The notes beneath the pieces were generated by a model. The model was given only the letters and a program-made list of their open reading frames with translations, was not told the origin of the DNA and ran no database searches. A program made the position numbers and the translations under genes. This document shows positions 52,856 to 61,334 of a DNA stretch of 64,000 nt, piece by piece. The stretch is from Streptomyces radicis (GTDB lineage: Bacteria > Actinomycetota > Actinomycetes > Streptomycetales > Streptomycetaceae). The stretch covers positions 124,001 to 188,000 of the forward strand of contig NZ_RBDY01000006.1 of NCBI RefSeq assembly GCF_003626575.1, read 5' to 3'. Position 1 is the stretch's first letter. Each line of letters begins with the position of its first letter.

Positions 52856-55204
52856 TCAGACGCCCGTCGGGCGGGTCTCGGCCACCGGCTCCACCGGCTG
52901 GTCCGGGTCGTCCTCGACGGCGATGCCGCGCCGCTTGGAGACATAGACGGCGCCGACGACGACCACCAGCGCGATCACCGCGATCAGCGCGCGGAGCGGG
53001 GCGCTGGCGTCCTCGCCGTAGCTGAGGGTGATGACGGCGGGGGCGATGAGCAGCGCCACCAGGTTCATGACCTTCAGCAGGGGGTTGATCGCCGGGCCCG
53101 CGGTGTCCTTGAACGGGTCGCCCACCGTGTCGCCGATCACCGTGGCCGCGTGGGCCTCGCTGCCCTTGCCGCCGTGGTGGCCGTCCTCGACGAGCTTCTT
53201 GGCGTTGTCCCACGCGCCGCCCGCGTTGGCGAGGAAGACGGCCATGAGGATGCCCGAGCCGATGGCCCCCGCGAGGAACGACCCGAGCGCGCCGACCCCC
53301 AGGCTGAAGCCCACCGCGATGGGCGACATCACGGCGAGCAGCCCCGGCGTGGTCAGCTCGCGCAACGAGTCCTTGGTGCAGATGTCGACGACCTTGCCGT
53401 ACTCCGGCTTCTCGCTGAAGTCCATGATCCCGGGGTGCTCGCGGAACTGCCGCCGCACCTCGTACACCACCGAACCGGCCGAGCGGGACACCGCGTTGAC
53501 CGCAAGGCCCGAGAAGAGGAACACGACGGCCGCGCCGATGATCAGGCCGACCAGGTTGTTCGGCTGCGAGATGTCGAGGCTGAGTCCGGTCTCGCCGAGC
53601 ACGTCGGCCGCGCTCAGCTCCACGTCGGCGATCGCCTCCGCGATGGCGTCGCGGTACGAGCCGAACAGCGCCGCGGCCGCGAGCACCGCCGTCGCGATGG
53701 CGATGCCCTTGGTGACGGCCTTGGTGGTGTTGCCGACGGCGTCCAGGTCGGTGAGGACGCGCGCGCCCTCGCCCTCGACGTCGCCCGACATCTCGGCGAT
53801 GCCCTGCGCGTTGTCGGCGACCGGGCCGAACGTGTCCATCGCGACGATCACGCCGACCGTCGTGAGCAGGCCGGTCCCGGCCAGCGCGATCGCGAACAGC
53901 GCCAGCATGATCGTGCTGCCCGCCAGCATGAACGCCGCGTACACGCTGAGCCCGACGAGCAGCGCCGTGTAGACCGCCGACTCGAGGCCGAGCGAGAAAC
54001 CCGAGAGGACCACGGTGGCGGGGCCGGTCCGCGACGTCTTGCCGATGTCCCTGACGGGACGGCGGCTCGGCTCGGTGAAGTACCCGGTGAGCTGCTGGAT
54101 CAACGCCGCCAGGACGATGCCGATCGCGACCGCGGCGAGCGCGAACAGCCGTGGGTCGGCGTCGTGTTCGGCGATCTCCTGGTCCGTGATGCCCTCGAGC
54201 TCGGCGAAGGTGCTGGGCAGGTAGGCGTAGGCGGCGATCGCCACCAGGACGAGCGAGATCCCGGCGGAGATGAAGAACCCGCGATTGATCGCGGTCATGC
54301 TCGAACGGTCGGAGGGGCGCGGCGAGACCAGGAAGATCCCGGCCATCGCGGTCAGCACGCCGATGGCCGGGACCAGCAGCGGGAACGCGAGCCCGGCGTC
54401 GCCGAACGCCACCGTGCCCAGGATGAGCGCGGCGACCAGGGTGACCGCGTAGGACTCGAACAGGTCGGCGGCCATGCCGGCGCAGTCGCCCACGTTGTCG
54501 CCGACGTTGTCCGCGATGGTGGCGGCGTTGCGCGGGTCGTCCTCGGGGATGCCCTGCTCGACCTTGCCGACGAGGTCGGCGCCGACGTCCGCCGCCTTGG
54601 TGAAGATCCCGCCGCCGACCCTCATGAACATCGCGATCAACGCGGCGCCGAGGCCGAATCCCTCGAGCACCTTCGGGGCGTCGGCCGCGTAGACCAGGAC
54701 GACGCACGCCGCGCCGAGCAGGCCGAGACCCACCGTGCACATGCCGACCACGCCACCGGTGCGGAACGCGATGCGCATCGCCACGTCGCGACCGCCGTCC
54801 CGCGCCGCCGCGGCGACGCGGACATTGCTCCGCACCGCGAGCCACATTCCGAGGTAACCGGTGGCCGCGGAAAACACCGCGCCCACGACGAAGAACAACG
54901 AACGCCCGATCCGCTGCCCCCAGTCGTCGGCCGGGAGGAGCAGCAGCAGAAAGACGACCGCGACGGCGAACACGCTCAGCGTGCGCAACTGCCGCGCGAG
55001 ATAAGCGTTCGCGCCCTCCTGCACGGCGGCGGCGATCCGCTTCATGTTCTCGGTGCCGTCCCCTGCGGCGAGAACCTGTCTCACGAGGACGACGGCGAGC
55101 GCCAGGGCGGCGGCGGCGACCACCGCGATCACCAGGATGAGGCCGCGGTTCCCGCCCGTGAGCTCGGCGGCCTCGGCTGCCTGTGTGACATAGGGATGTG
55201 CCAT
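52856..55204 (-). CDS. hppA: Membrane-bound proton-translocating pyrophosphatase
   Basis: 782 residues from the ATG at 55204, with AAGGAGG just upstream. About 16 membrane helices. The PPi site includes GGGIFTKAADVGADLVGKVE, EDDPRNAATIADNVGDNVGD, CAGMAADLFESY, and near the end GGAWDNAKKLVEDGHHGGKG and AATVIGDTVGDPFKDTAGPA. The motif GNTTKAVTKG carries Lys at the position that marks K+-independent H+-PPases. Couples PPi hydrolysis to proton export. Confidence 0.96.
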   Translation of the reverse strand: MAHPYVTQAAEAAELTGGNRGLILVIAVVAAAALALAVVLVRQVLAAGDGTENMKRIAAAVQEGANAYLARQLRTLSVFAVAVVFLLLLLPADDWGQRIGRSLFFVVGAVFSAATGYLGMWLAVRSNVRVAAAARDGGRDVAMRIAFRTGGVVGMCTVGLGLLGAACVVLVYAADAPKVLEGFGLGAALIAMFMRVGGGIFTKAADVGADLVGKVEQGIPEDDPRNAATIADNVGDNVGDCAGMAADLFESYAVTLVAALILGTVAFGDAGLAFPLLVPAIGVLTAMAGIFLVSPRPSDRSSMTAINRGFFISAGISLVLVAIAAYAYLPSTFAELEGITDQEIAEHDADPRLFALAAVAIGIVLAALIQQLTGYFTEPSRRPVRDIGKTSRTGPATVVLSGFSLGLESAVYTALLVGLSVYAAFMLAGSTIMLALFAIALAGTGLLTTVGVIVAMDTFGPVADNAQGIAEMSGDVEGEGARVLTDLDAVGNTTKAVTKGIAIATAVLAAAALFGSYRDAIAEAIADVELSAADVLGETGLSLDISQPNNLVGLIIGAAVVFLFSGLAVNAVSRSAGSVVYEVRRQFREHPGIMDFSEKPEYGKVVDICTKDSLRELTTPGLLAVMSPIAVGFSLGVGALGSFLAGAIGSGILMAVFLANAGGAWDNAKKLVEDGHHGGKGSEAHAATVIGDTVGDPFKDTAGPAINPLLKVMNLVALLIAPAVITLSYGEDASAPLRALIAVIALVVVVGAVYVSKRRGIAVEDDPDQPVEPVAETRPTGV

Positions 55205-55382
55205 TCGTCCTCCTTGACGCACCGGCTGGTCCAAATCAGACAGACGTGGCCGGAGTGTAGAGAGAGGCGTGGCATCGAAACAGAGGCCGGGAATGATATT
55301 TCGCCGGAGAACGGAGAATTCCCCGGATCAGGGGTGATCTTCCATCAGCCGGGGAATGGGACCAGAATGCCCACCCGCAATT

Positions 55383-55460
55383 GATCAAGAAAAGCCGATC
55401 AAGAGCAATTGATCAAGGCGCTGTCGATCAGAGCACCGCCGATCAGAGCGCTGTCGATCA
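55383..55460 (-). repeat. Six GATCA units with 14-15 bp period
   Basis: GATCA at 55383, 55397, 55411, 55426, 55441 and 55456. On the minus strand these are degenerate 15-bp tandem repeats (CTGATCGACAGCGCT type) running from the stop codon of the anti-sigma gene into the hppA upstream region. Confidence 0.75.
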
Positions 55461-55877
55461 GGAAACGGACGCCGTCGGCGTCGGCCAGCTCATCCTGATC
55501 TTGCCGCCGTGGGAGTCGGAGATCACCTCGACGTCGTCGACGAGGCCGCTGATGACGGCGAGCCCCAGCTCGTCCGTCTCCTCGGCCGCCTCGGAGGCCG
55601 TCTGGTCGCGGGGGGCCGGCACCACGCTGGGGGCGTCGTCGCCCACCTCGATGGAGAACGTCTTCTCCCCCTCGGTCAGCACCACGCGCACCGGCGTGGT
55701 GAGCCCGTGGACGGCGTGGAGGCCGACGGCGCGGCTGCACGCCTCGCCGACGGCGAGCCTCAGCTCATCGAGCACCGACTCCTCGACGCCCGCGCGCCGG
55801 GCGACGGCAGCGGCCACCAGCCGGGCGGTGCGGACATGCTCCGGGGAGGCGCTGAAGCGAAGTTCGACGGTGGCCAT
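55458..55877 (-). CDS. RsbW/SpoIIAB-like anti-sigma factor paired with BldG
   Basis: 139 residues. GHKL-type fold: VELRFSASPEHVRTARLVAA, VLDELRLAVGEACSRAVGLH, FSIEVGDDAPSV, ETDELGLAVISGLVDDVEVI. The N-box reads EACSRAV, with Arg where RsbW-type kinases have Asn, and the DxGxG box is also altered, so ATP binding or kinase action may be weakened (inference). Located 131 bp downstream of bldG, as in S. coelicolor. Expected to bind a sigma factor and BldG. Confidence 0.88.
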   Translation of the reverse strand: MATVELRFSASPEHVRTARLVAAAVARRAGVEESVLDELRLAVGEACSRAVGLHAVHGLTTPVRVVLTEGEKTFSIEVGDDAPSVVPAPRDQTASEAAEETDELGLAVISGLVDDVEVISDSHGGKIRMSWPTPTASVS

Positions 55878-56008
55878 GACGATCCCCCTCGATCGTGCGG
55901 AAGCGCCGCCCCGGCCGTGGTGCCGATCTCCCGGCACCACGGAAAGGCGGTACGGCCGCGGTGAAGATGTGACGTCCGCTCGCGACCGGTCGGCGAGCGC
56001 GACGGGTC

Positions 56009-56350
56009 TCAGTCGTTGGCCGCGATGGCCTCGTCCACGGACTCATGGATCGGGAAGACCTTGGTCAGCCCGGTGATCCGGAAGATCTTGAGGATGCGCT
56101 CCTGGTTGCACACCAGGCGCAGCGAGCCCTCCTGGGCCCGCACCCGCTTCAGGCCGCCGACCAGCACACCCAACCCGGTCGAGTCCAGGAAGTCGACGCG
56201 CTCCATGTCCACCACGAGGTGGTGGTTGCCGTCGTTCACCAACTCGACCAGCTGTTCGCGCAGCTTGGGCGCGGTGTATACGTCAATCTCGCCGCCTACC
56301 TCAACGACCGTGCGGTCGCCAACGGTTCGGGTCGACAGGGACAGGTCCAC
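56009..56350 (-). CDS. bldG: Anti-anti-sigma factor BldG
   Basis: 113 residues from a GTG with GGAGG at 4-bp spacing. STAS domain: [38 protein letters not shown]. The phosphorylatable Ser is in [18 protein letters not shown]. BldG is needed for aerial growth and antibiotic production in Streptomyces. Its phosphorylation state governs release of sigma factors from anti-sigma proteins, including the product of the next gene. Confidence 0.97.
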   Translation of the reverse strand: MDLSLSTRTVGDRTVVEVGGEIDVYTAPKLREQLVELVNDGNHHLVVDMERVDFLDSTGLGVLVGGLKRVRAQEGSLRLVCNQERILKIFRITGLTKVFPIHESVDEAIAAND

Positions 56351-56480
56351 GGATCCTCCAGCACCTTGCTAACGAGCGGTCGCCCCCCATGGATCGGCAG
56401 CCGCCAGGGCATTCAACCACTTACCGACTGCCCATTACGACGTCTTACAGCCATTGTCCGTCGGACCAGTGACAGACTCG

Positions 56481-58859
56481 ATGCCGATGTCCGACGACCA
56501 CGCCCCGCCCGAGCCGGGGGACACCGACGCCCCACGCCCGTCTCCACGGGCGGTGCTGGGGCGTCTGCGCGGGCTTCCCGGGCGAGACGAACGCCTCACC
56601 CACATGGAGCAGCTGCCCGCGCGCCCCGGTCGCCATGCGCCATGGCCCGAAGGGATACGCCCCGAGGTGGTCGAGGCGGTGACGTCGGCCGGAATCGACC
56701 GCCCGTGGACGCACCAGGCGCTGGCGGTGGAGGCGGCGCTGCGCGGCGAGTCGGTGGTGGTCTCCACCGGCACGGCCTCGGGGAAGTCCCTTGCGTACCA
56801 GGTGCCCGTGCTCAGCGCCCTGCTCGACGGCCACGCCGCGCCGAACCGCCGCGGCGCCACCGCCCTCTACCTCTCGCCCACCAAGGCCCTGGCCGCCGAC
56901 CAGCTGCGCGCGCTACGCCGTCTGGCGGCCCCGCTGGGGACCGCGGTCCGCGCCGCCGGGTACGACGGGGACACCGGGCAGGAGGAGCGCTCCTGGGCCA
57001 GGGAGCACGCCAACCTCCTGCTGACCAACCCCGACATGCTCCACCGCGCCCTCCTCCCCGGGCACCGCCGCTGGTCCTCCTTCCTGCGCGCGCTGCGGTA
57101 CGTGGTCATCGACGAGTGCCATGTGTACCGGGGCGTCTTCGGCTCCCATGTCGCCCAGGTGCTGCGCCGGCTCCGGCGGATCTGCGCCTCCTACGGGGCA
57201 CGCCCTGTCTTCCTCCTCGCCTCCGCCACCACGGCGGAGCCGGGCGCCGCCGCCGAACGGCTCACCGGGCTGCCGGTCACCGAGGTCACCGACGACGCCT
57301 CGCCCAGGGGCGAGCTGGTCTTCGCCCTGTGGGAGCCGCCGCTGACCGAGGCCCGCGGCGAACGGGGCGTCCCCGTCCGCCGCACCGCCACCGCGGAGAC
57401 CGCGGAGCTGCTCACGGATCTCGCCACCCAGCGGGTGCGCACGGTCGCCTTCGTCCGCTCCCGGCGCGGCGCCGAGCTGATCGCGCTGATCGCCCAGGAG
57501 CGGCTGGCCGATGTCGACGCCTCGCTCGCCCGGCGGGTCGCCGCCTATCGGGGCGGCTATCTCCCCGAGGAGCGCCGGGCGTTGGAACGCGCCCTGCACA
57601 GCGGCGACCTGCTCGGCCTGGCCGCCACCAACGCGCTGGAGCTCGGCGTGGACGTCGCGGGCCTCGACGCGGTGCTGCTGGCCGGCTATCCGGGCACCAG
57701 GGCGTCGCTGTGGCAGCAGGCGGGCCGCGCAGGGCGGCAGCGGCAGGGGGCGCTGGCCGTCCTGGTCGCCCGCGACGACCCGTTGGACACCTATCTCGTC
57801 CACCACCCCGAGGCGCTGTTCCGGCGGCCGGTGGAGAGCACCGTGCTCGACCCGGGGAACCCCTATGTCCTCACCCCGCACCTGTGCGCCGCAGCCGCCG
57901 AACTCCCGCTCACCGAGGCCGACTTCACCGGCAGCACCCCGCTGTTCGACCCCGCGGCGGCCGAGCTGCTGCCCAAGCTGGCGGCGCGCGCGCTGCTGCG
58001 CCGCAGGGGCGACACCTGGTACTGGACGAGGCGCGAGCGCCCCGCCGAGCTGACCGGCATCAGGGGCGAGGGCAGCGAGCCGGTCCGGGTGGTCGAGGAC
58101 GGCACGGGCCGCCTGCTCGGCACGGTGGACGAGGCGGCCTCGCACAGCACCGTGCACGAGGGCGCGGTCCATCTCCACCAGGGCCACAGCTATGTCGTGC
58201 GGGAGCTCGACCTGGACAACGGGGTCGCGCTGGTCGAGCGCGCGAGCCCGCCCTGGACCACCTCCGCCCGTGAGGTGACCGACCTGTCGGTCCTGGAGAC
58301 CGACACCACCGTGCCCTGGGGCGATGCCCGGCTGAGCTTCGGATCGGTCGAGGTCACGCACCATGTCGTCTCCTTTCTGCGGCGCCGGCTGCTGACCGGC
58401 GAGGTGCTGGGCGAGACCAAGCTGGACCTGCCGCCCCGGACGCTGCGCACCCGGGCGGTGTGGTGGACGGTGACGGAGGACCAGGTCGAGGCCGCCGGGG
58501 TGGACCGGGAGATCCTTCCCGGCGCGCTGCACGCGGCGGAGCACGCGTCGATCGGGATGCTGCCGCTGTTCGCCACGTGCGACCGCTGGGACATCGGCGG
58601 CGTCTCCACCGCCCTGCACCCCGACACCCTGCTGCCGACGGTGTTCGTCCACGACGGGCACCCAGGCGGGGCGGGCTTCGCCGAGCGGGCGTTCCACACG
58701 GCCCGCCGCTGGCTGACCGCCACCCGCGACGCGATCGCGGCCTGCGAGTGCTCCACCGGCTGCCCTTCGTGCATCCAGTCGCCCAAGTGCGGCAACGGCA
58801 ACGACCCGCTGCACAAGGCGGGGGCGATCCGACTCCTCACCGAGCTGCTGCGCCACTGA
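56481..58859 (+). CDS. DEAD/DEAH helicase with C-terminal zinc cluster (MrfA-like)
   Basis: About 792 residues (ATG 56481 or 56487; the frame is open to 56454). Motor motifs: VSTGTASGKSLAYQVPVLSA (Walker A), ALYLSPTKALAADQLRALRR, RYVVIDECHVYRGVFGSHVA (DECH), LLASATT, TNALELGVDVAGLDAVLLAG, QQAGRAGRQRQGALAVLVAR. The C-terminal DUF1998-type domain ends with CECSTGCPSCIQSPKCG, a four-cysteine set as in the Bacillus MrfA mitomycin-repair helicase. Likely 3'-5' DNA repair helicase. Its end overlaps the opposite-strand TadE-like gene by 23 bp. Confidence 0.92.
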   Translation: MPMSDDHAPPEPGDTDAPRPSPRAVLGRLRGLPGRDERLTHMEQLPARPGRHAPWPEGIRPEVVEAVTSAGIDRPWTHQALAVEAALRGESVVVSTGTASGKSLAYQVPVLSALLDGHAAPNRRGATALYLSPTKALAADQLRALRRLAAPLGTAVRAAGYDGDTGQEERSWAREHANLLLTNPDMLHRALLPGHRRWSSFLRALRYVVIDECHVYRGVFGSHVAQVLRRLRRICASYGARPVFLLASATTAEPGAAAERLTGLPVTEVTDDASPRGELVFALWEPPLTEARGERGVPVRRTATAETAELLTDLATQRVRTVAFVRSRRGAELIALIAQERLADVDASLARRVAAYRGGYLPEERRALERALHSGDLLGLAATNALELGVDVAGLDAVLLAGYPGTRASLWQQAGRAGRQRQGALAVLVARDDPLDTYLVHHPEALFRRPVESTVLDPGNPYVLTPHLCAAAAELPLTEADFTGSTPLFDPAAAELLPKLAARALLRRRGDTWYWTRRERPAELTGIRGEGSEPVRVVEDGTGRLLGTVDEAASHSTVHEGAVHLHQGHSYVVRELDLDNGVALVERASPPWTTSAREVTDLSVLETDTTVPWGDARLSFGSVEVTHHVVSFLRRRLLTGEVLGETKLDLPPRTLRTRAVWWTVTEDQVEAAGVDREILPGALHAAEHASIGMLPLFATCDRWDIGGVSTALHPDTLLPTVFVHDGHPGGAGFAERAFHTARRWLTATRDAIAACECSTGCPSCIQSPKCGNGNDPLHKAGAIRLLTELLRH

Positions 58860-59220
58860 TCGGCGCGTCGGCCGGCCCCGCCCTTGCCCTGACCCGCACC
58901 GCGTAGGGACCGGCCCTGGCCTCCGCGGTGAGATCGGCGATCTCACCGCCGAGGTGGCAGCGCACCACCCTGGCGTGCTGCGCGGCGGCGACCCGCTCGG
59001 CCGTCGCGCACGCGGCCTCCCGGCCGTCCAGCGCGACATCGGCCGCGGCGAGCGCCGCCAGGTCGGCCGCGGCGGCAGCCCGCTGCCGCGCCCCCGTCAC
59101 CTGACCGAGGGCCAGCACCGCGGCGAACAACAGGCACAGCAGCGTCGCGCACAGCACCGCCCAGACCGTGGCCGAGCCCTGATCGCCCGCGCGGCGGGCC
59201 AGGTCAGCTCCCCTCCGCAT
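58837..59220 (-). CDS. Rv3654c-family TadE-like protein
   Basis: 127 residues. A short basic lead, then GSATVWAVLCATLLCLLFAA (membrane helix) and RAAAAADLAALAAADVALDG, the pattern of helicase/secretion-neighbourhood TadE-like proteins. Two later cysteines (AACATAE; VRCHLGG). Last gene of the tad operon, overlapping tadE by 17 bp. Probably a minor pilin-like or surface component. Confidence 0.85.
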   Translation of the reverse strand: MRRGADLARRAGDQGSATVWAVLCATLLCLLFAAVLALGQVTGARQRAAAAADLAALAAADVALDGREAACATAERVAAAQHARVVRCHLGGEIADLTAEARAGPYAVRVRARAGPADAPISGAAAR

Positions 59221-59578
59221 GGGCCACCGCCTCCCCGTCGACGCGCATCCCGAGCGGCCCTGGCCCCGGGGCACCGGCCGCCACGGTCACCCGGAACAGT
59301 GACCCTTCGCGCTCGACCATGACGTCCGCGCCCTCGGGAGCCGCGGCGCTCGCCACGCTCCTGACCTGCGCCTCCGACTCGCCTCTCGCCGCCGCCCTGG
59401 CCCCGGCCCTGGCGGCGTCGCCGCAGCGGGTCTGGACGGCGACGGCGCCGAGCCCCCACAGAAGCATCCCGAGCAGCGCGACCAGGGCCGGGATGACGAT
59501 CGCGGCCTCCGCCGTGACATAGCCGCCGTCGACACAGCGGCGGTCGACACAGCGGCGGTCGGCCCGGCCCCGGTCCAT
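59204..59578 (-). CDS. TadE-family pilus assembly protein
   Basis: 124 residues. DGGYVTAEAAIVIPALVALL, then GMLLWGLGAVAVQTRCGDAA, RAGARAAARGE is the TadE signature. The first ~18 residues come from a 15-bp tandem duplication (DRRCVDRRCVDGG). Single-pass membrane protein of the tad secretion system. Confidence 0.88.
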   Translation of the reverse strand: MDRGRADRRCVDRRCVDGGYVTAEAAIVIPALVALLGMLLWGLGAVAVQTRCGDAARAGARAAARGESEAQVRSVASAAAPEGADVMVEREGSLFRVTVAAGAPGPGPLGMRVDGEAVAHAEGS

Positions 59579-59585
59579 GGCCGGA

Positions 59586-59831
59586 TCACGGCCGGATGCG
59601 CAACGCCTCCTCCACCGCTCCTTGCAGGGCATCGCTCACCCCCTGGGAGGTGACGACGCCGTAGAGCACGGTGGCCAGGGTCACCACGGCGAGCAGCCCG
59701 ACGGCGTACTCGGCGGTGCTCATCCCGTCGTCGCGCCGCCACCGGGCGGAAGGCCGGGGCAGTCCTCGACCGAGGGGGCCGAACGGGCCGAACGGGCCAA
59801 GGCGGCCGAGCGGTCGTGCGATGGTCCTCAT
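59586..59831 (-). CDS. DUF4244 Flp-pilin-like protein
   Basis: 81 residues. After a Gly/Pro/Phe-rich lead, RRDDGMSTAEYAVGLLAVVT is a class III prepilin cleavage site (Gly before MSTAE, Glu at +5) followed by the hydrophobic pilin helix. Likely the structural pilin of the tad operon. Confidence 0.9.
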   Translation of the reverse strand: MRTIARPLGRLGPFGPFGPLGRGLPRPSARWRRDDGMSTAEYAVGLLAVVTLATVLYGVVTSQGVSDALQGAVEEALRIRP

Positions 59832-59859
59832 GAGAGATCTCCTTGACTGTCGAAGGTGG

Positions 59860-60474
59860 TCACAGCAGCTCCTCGGCGAGCCCGATGACGACGGGCGCCA
59901 CGCCGATCAGCAGGAATGCGGGCAGGAAGCAGAGCCCGAGCGGCCCGGTGACATGGATCGCCGCGCGTCTGGCCCGGGTCTGGGCCGCCCGGCGCCGACG
60001 GGCCCGCGTCTCGGCGGCCTCGGCCGCCACCGCGGCGGCCGTGGGCGCGCCGCTTGTACCGGCCAGCTCCAGGCGGCGGGCCAGCCCTCCGGCGCCGGGG
60101 AGCACCCCGAACCTCCCCCACACCACGGCCGGATCGCCGCCGAGGCGCAGCTCGCTCGCGGCCCACCGCAGCCGCTCGCCCACCGAGCCGCCCAGCGAGA
60201 ACCCCACCGCCTCGGCCGCCGCGCCGGGCGTCGCCCCCGCCGCGAGACAGGCGGCGAGCAGCTCGGTGGCCAACGGCAGGCCAGGATCCTCGGCCACCCG
60301 CCCCCGACCCCGCACCCGGGCCAGCAGGGCCCTGACCCCGGAGGGCCGTTCGCCGGGCCGGTGAACGGGCGGACCGGCGGACCGCTCGGTGGACGACCCG
60401 CGTCCGCGGCGGCGCAGGGCCAGCACCACCAGGGCCGTCACGGCGGCCAGCGCCGCGAGTGCCGACGCCGTCAT
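59860..60474 (-). CDS. tadC: Type II/IV secretion F-family protein (TadC)
   Basis: 204 residues. An N-terminal helix (ALAALAAVTALVVLALRRRG), a cytoplasmic region with LATELLAACLAAGATPGAAA (T2SSF-type), and two C-terminal helices ending LGLCFLPAFLLIGVAPVVIG. Platform protein of the pilus machine. The start overlaps the tadB stop by 4 bp. Confidence 0.9.
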   Translation of the reverse strand: MTASALAALAAVTALVVLALRRRGRGSSTERSAGPPVHRPGERPSGVRALLARVRGRGRVAEDPGLPLATELLAACLAAGATPGAAAEAVGFSLGGSVGERLRWAASELRLGGDPAVVWGRFGVLPGAGGLARRLELAGTSGAPTAAAVAAEAAETRARRRRAAQTRARRAAIHVTGPLGLCFLPAFLLIGVAPVVIGLAEELL

Positions 60475-61334
60475 GGCGCGCTCCGCTCCGCGGCGCGGGT
60501 GATGGCCCGCACCCAGGCCACCCCCGCCCACTCCAGGGCGGCGCCGAGGGCCAGGCAGCAGAGTCCGGCCTGGGTGCCGAGCAGCACGCGCAGCGGGGAG
60601 ACGCCCATGGCGGCGCCGAGGGCGAGTCCGAACAGCGGCAGCGCGCCCAGCAGCAGCGCCGTCGTCCGCGGTCCCGCCAACTGGGCCCGCAGCTCCTCCT
60701 GTTGGTCCCGCTCGGCGCGCAACGCGCCCGCGACCCGCTCCAGGCCCGCCGCCAGCGACGCGCCTCCGTCGACCGCCACCGACCAGCAGGCGGCCACCCC
60801 CCGCAGCCCCTCGGCGCCGGGCCGACGGCCCGCCGCGCGCAGGGCCGCGGGCACGTCCCCGCCGTACCGGGCGGCGGCCACCGCCCCGCCGCCCGGCACG
60901 CCGAGCCCGGCGGTGCCCACGGCGGTCATCGCCTGGGCCGGGGGCCTCCCGGCCCGCACCTCCCCGGCCAGCGCGGCGCAGAAAGCGATGACCTCGTCCC
61001 GGCGCCCGTCCGCGGCCCGCTGGGCCCCGCGCTCCCGCCAACGGCGCACCGCCAGCGGCGCCAGCAGCGCCGCGGCGAGCAGCGGCAGCGGGGATCTGCC
61101 CCATGCCGAGGCCAGCAGCCCCACGGCAAGACAGCTCAGCACCACGCGCGTCTCGGCGGCGTCCAGCCTCCGGGGCACCAGGCGCTTGAGCGGCAGCGAC
61201 GGCCCAGGCGGCTCCCAGGCCCCACCGCCCGCCGCCAACAGGCGCGGCCTGCGGCGTGAAGGTCCTCCGGTGAGCAGCCAGGCCCCGGCCCCGGCGCACA
61301 GCGCGACGGCGAACTGCGGCAGCTGTCCCGTCAC
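60471..61334 (-). CDS. tadB: Type II/IV secretion F-family protein (TadB)
   Basis: 287 residues from a GTG overlapping the tadA stop (GTGA). T2SSF domain: RRDEVIAFCAALAGEVRAGR, PPAQAMTAVG, SVAVDGGASLAAGLERVAGA, LRAERDQQEELRAQLAGPRT, with membrane helices near residues 65-100 and at the C-terminus. Inner-membrane platform partner of TadC. Confidence 0.9.
   Translation of the reverse strand: MTGQLPQFAVALCAGAGAWLLTGGPSRRRPRLLAAGGGAWEPPGPSLPLKRLVPRRLDAAETRVVLSCLAVGLLASAWGRSPLPLLAAALLAPLAVRRWRERGAQRAADGRRDEVIAFCAALAGEVRAGRPPAQAMTAVGTAGLGVPGGGAVAAARYGGDVPAALRAAGRRPGAEGLRGVAACWSVAVDGGASLAAGLERVAGALRAERDQQEELRAQLAGPRTTALLLGALPLFGLALGAAMGVSPLRVLLGTQAGLCCLALGAALEWAGVAWVRAITRAAERSAP

Noticed and set aside
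55383..55460. CRISPR-like array
   Set aside because: Units are 14-15 bp and contiguous, with no unique spacers and no cas genes.
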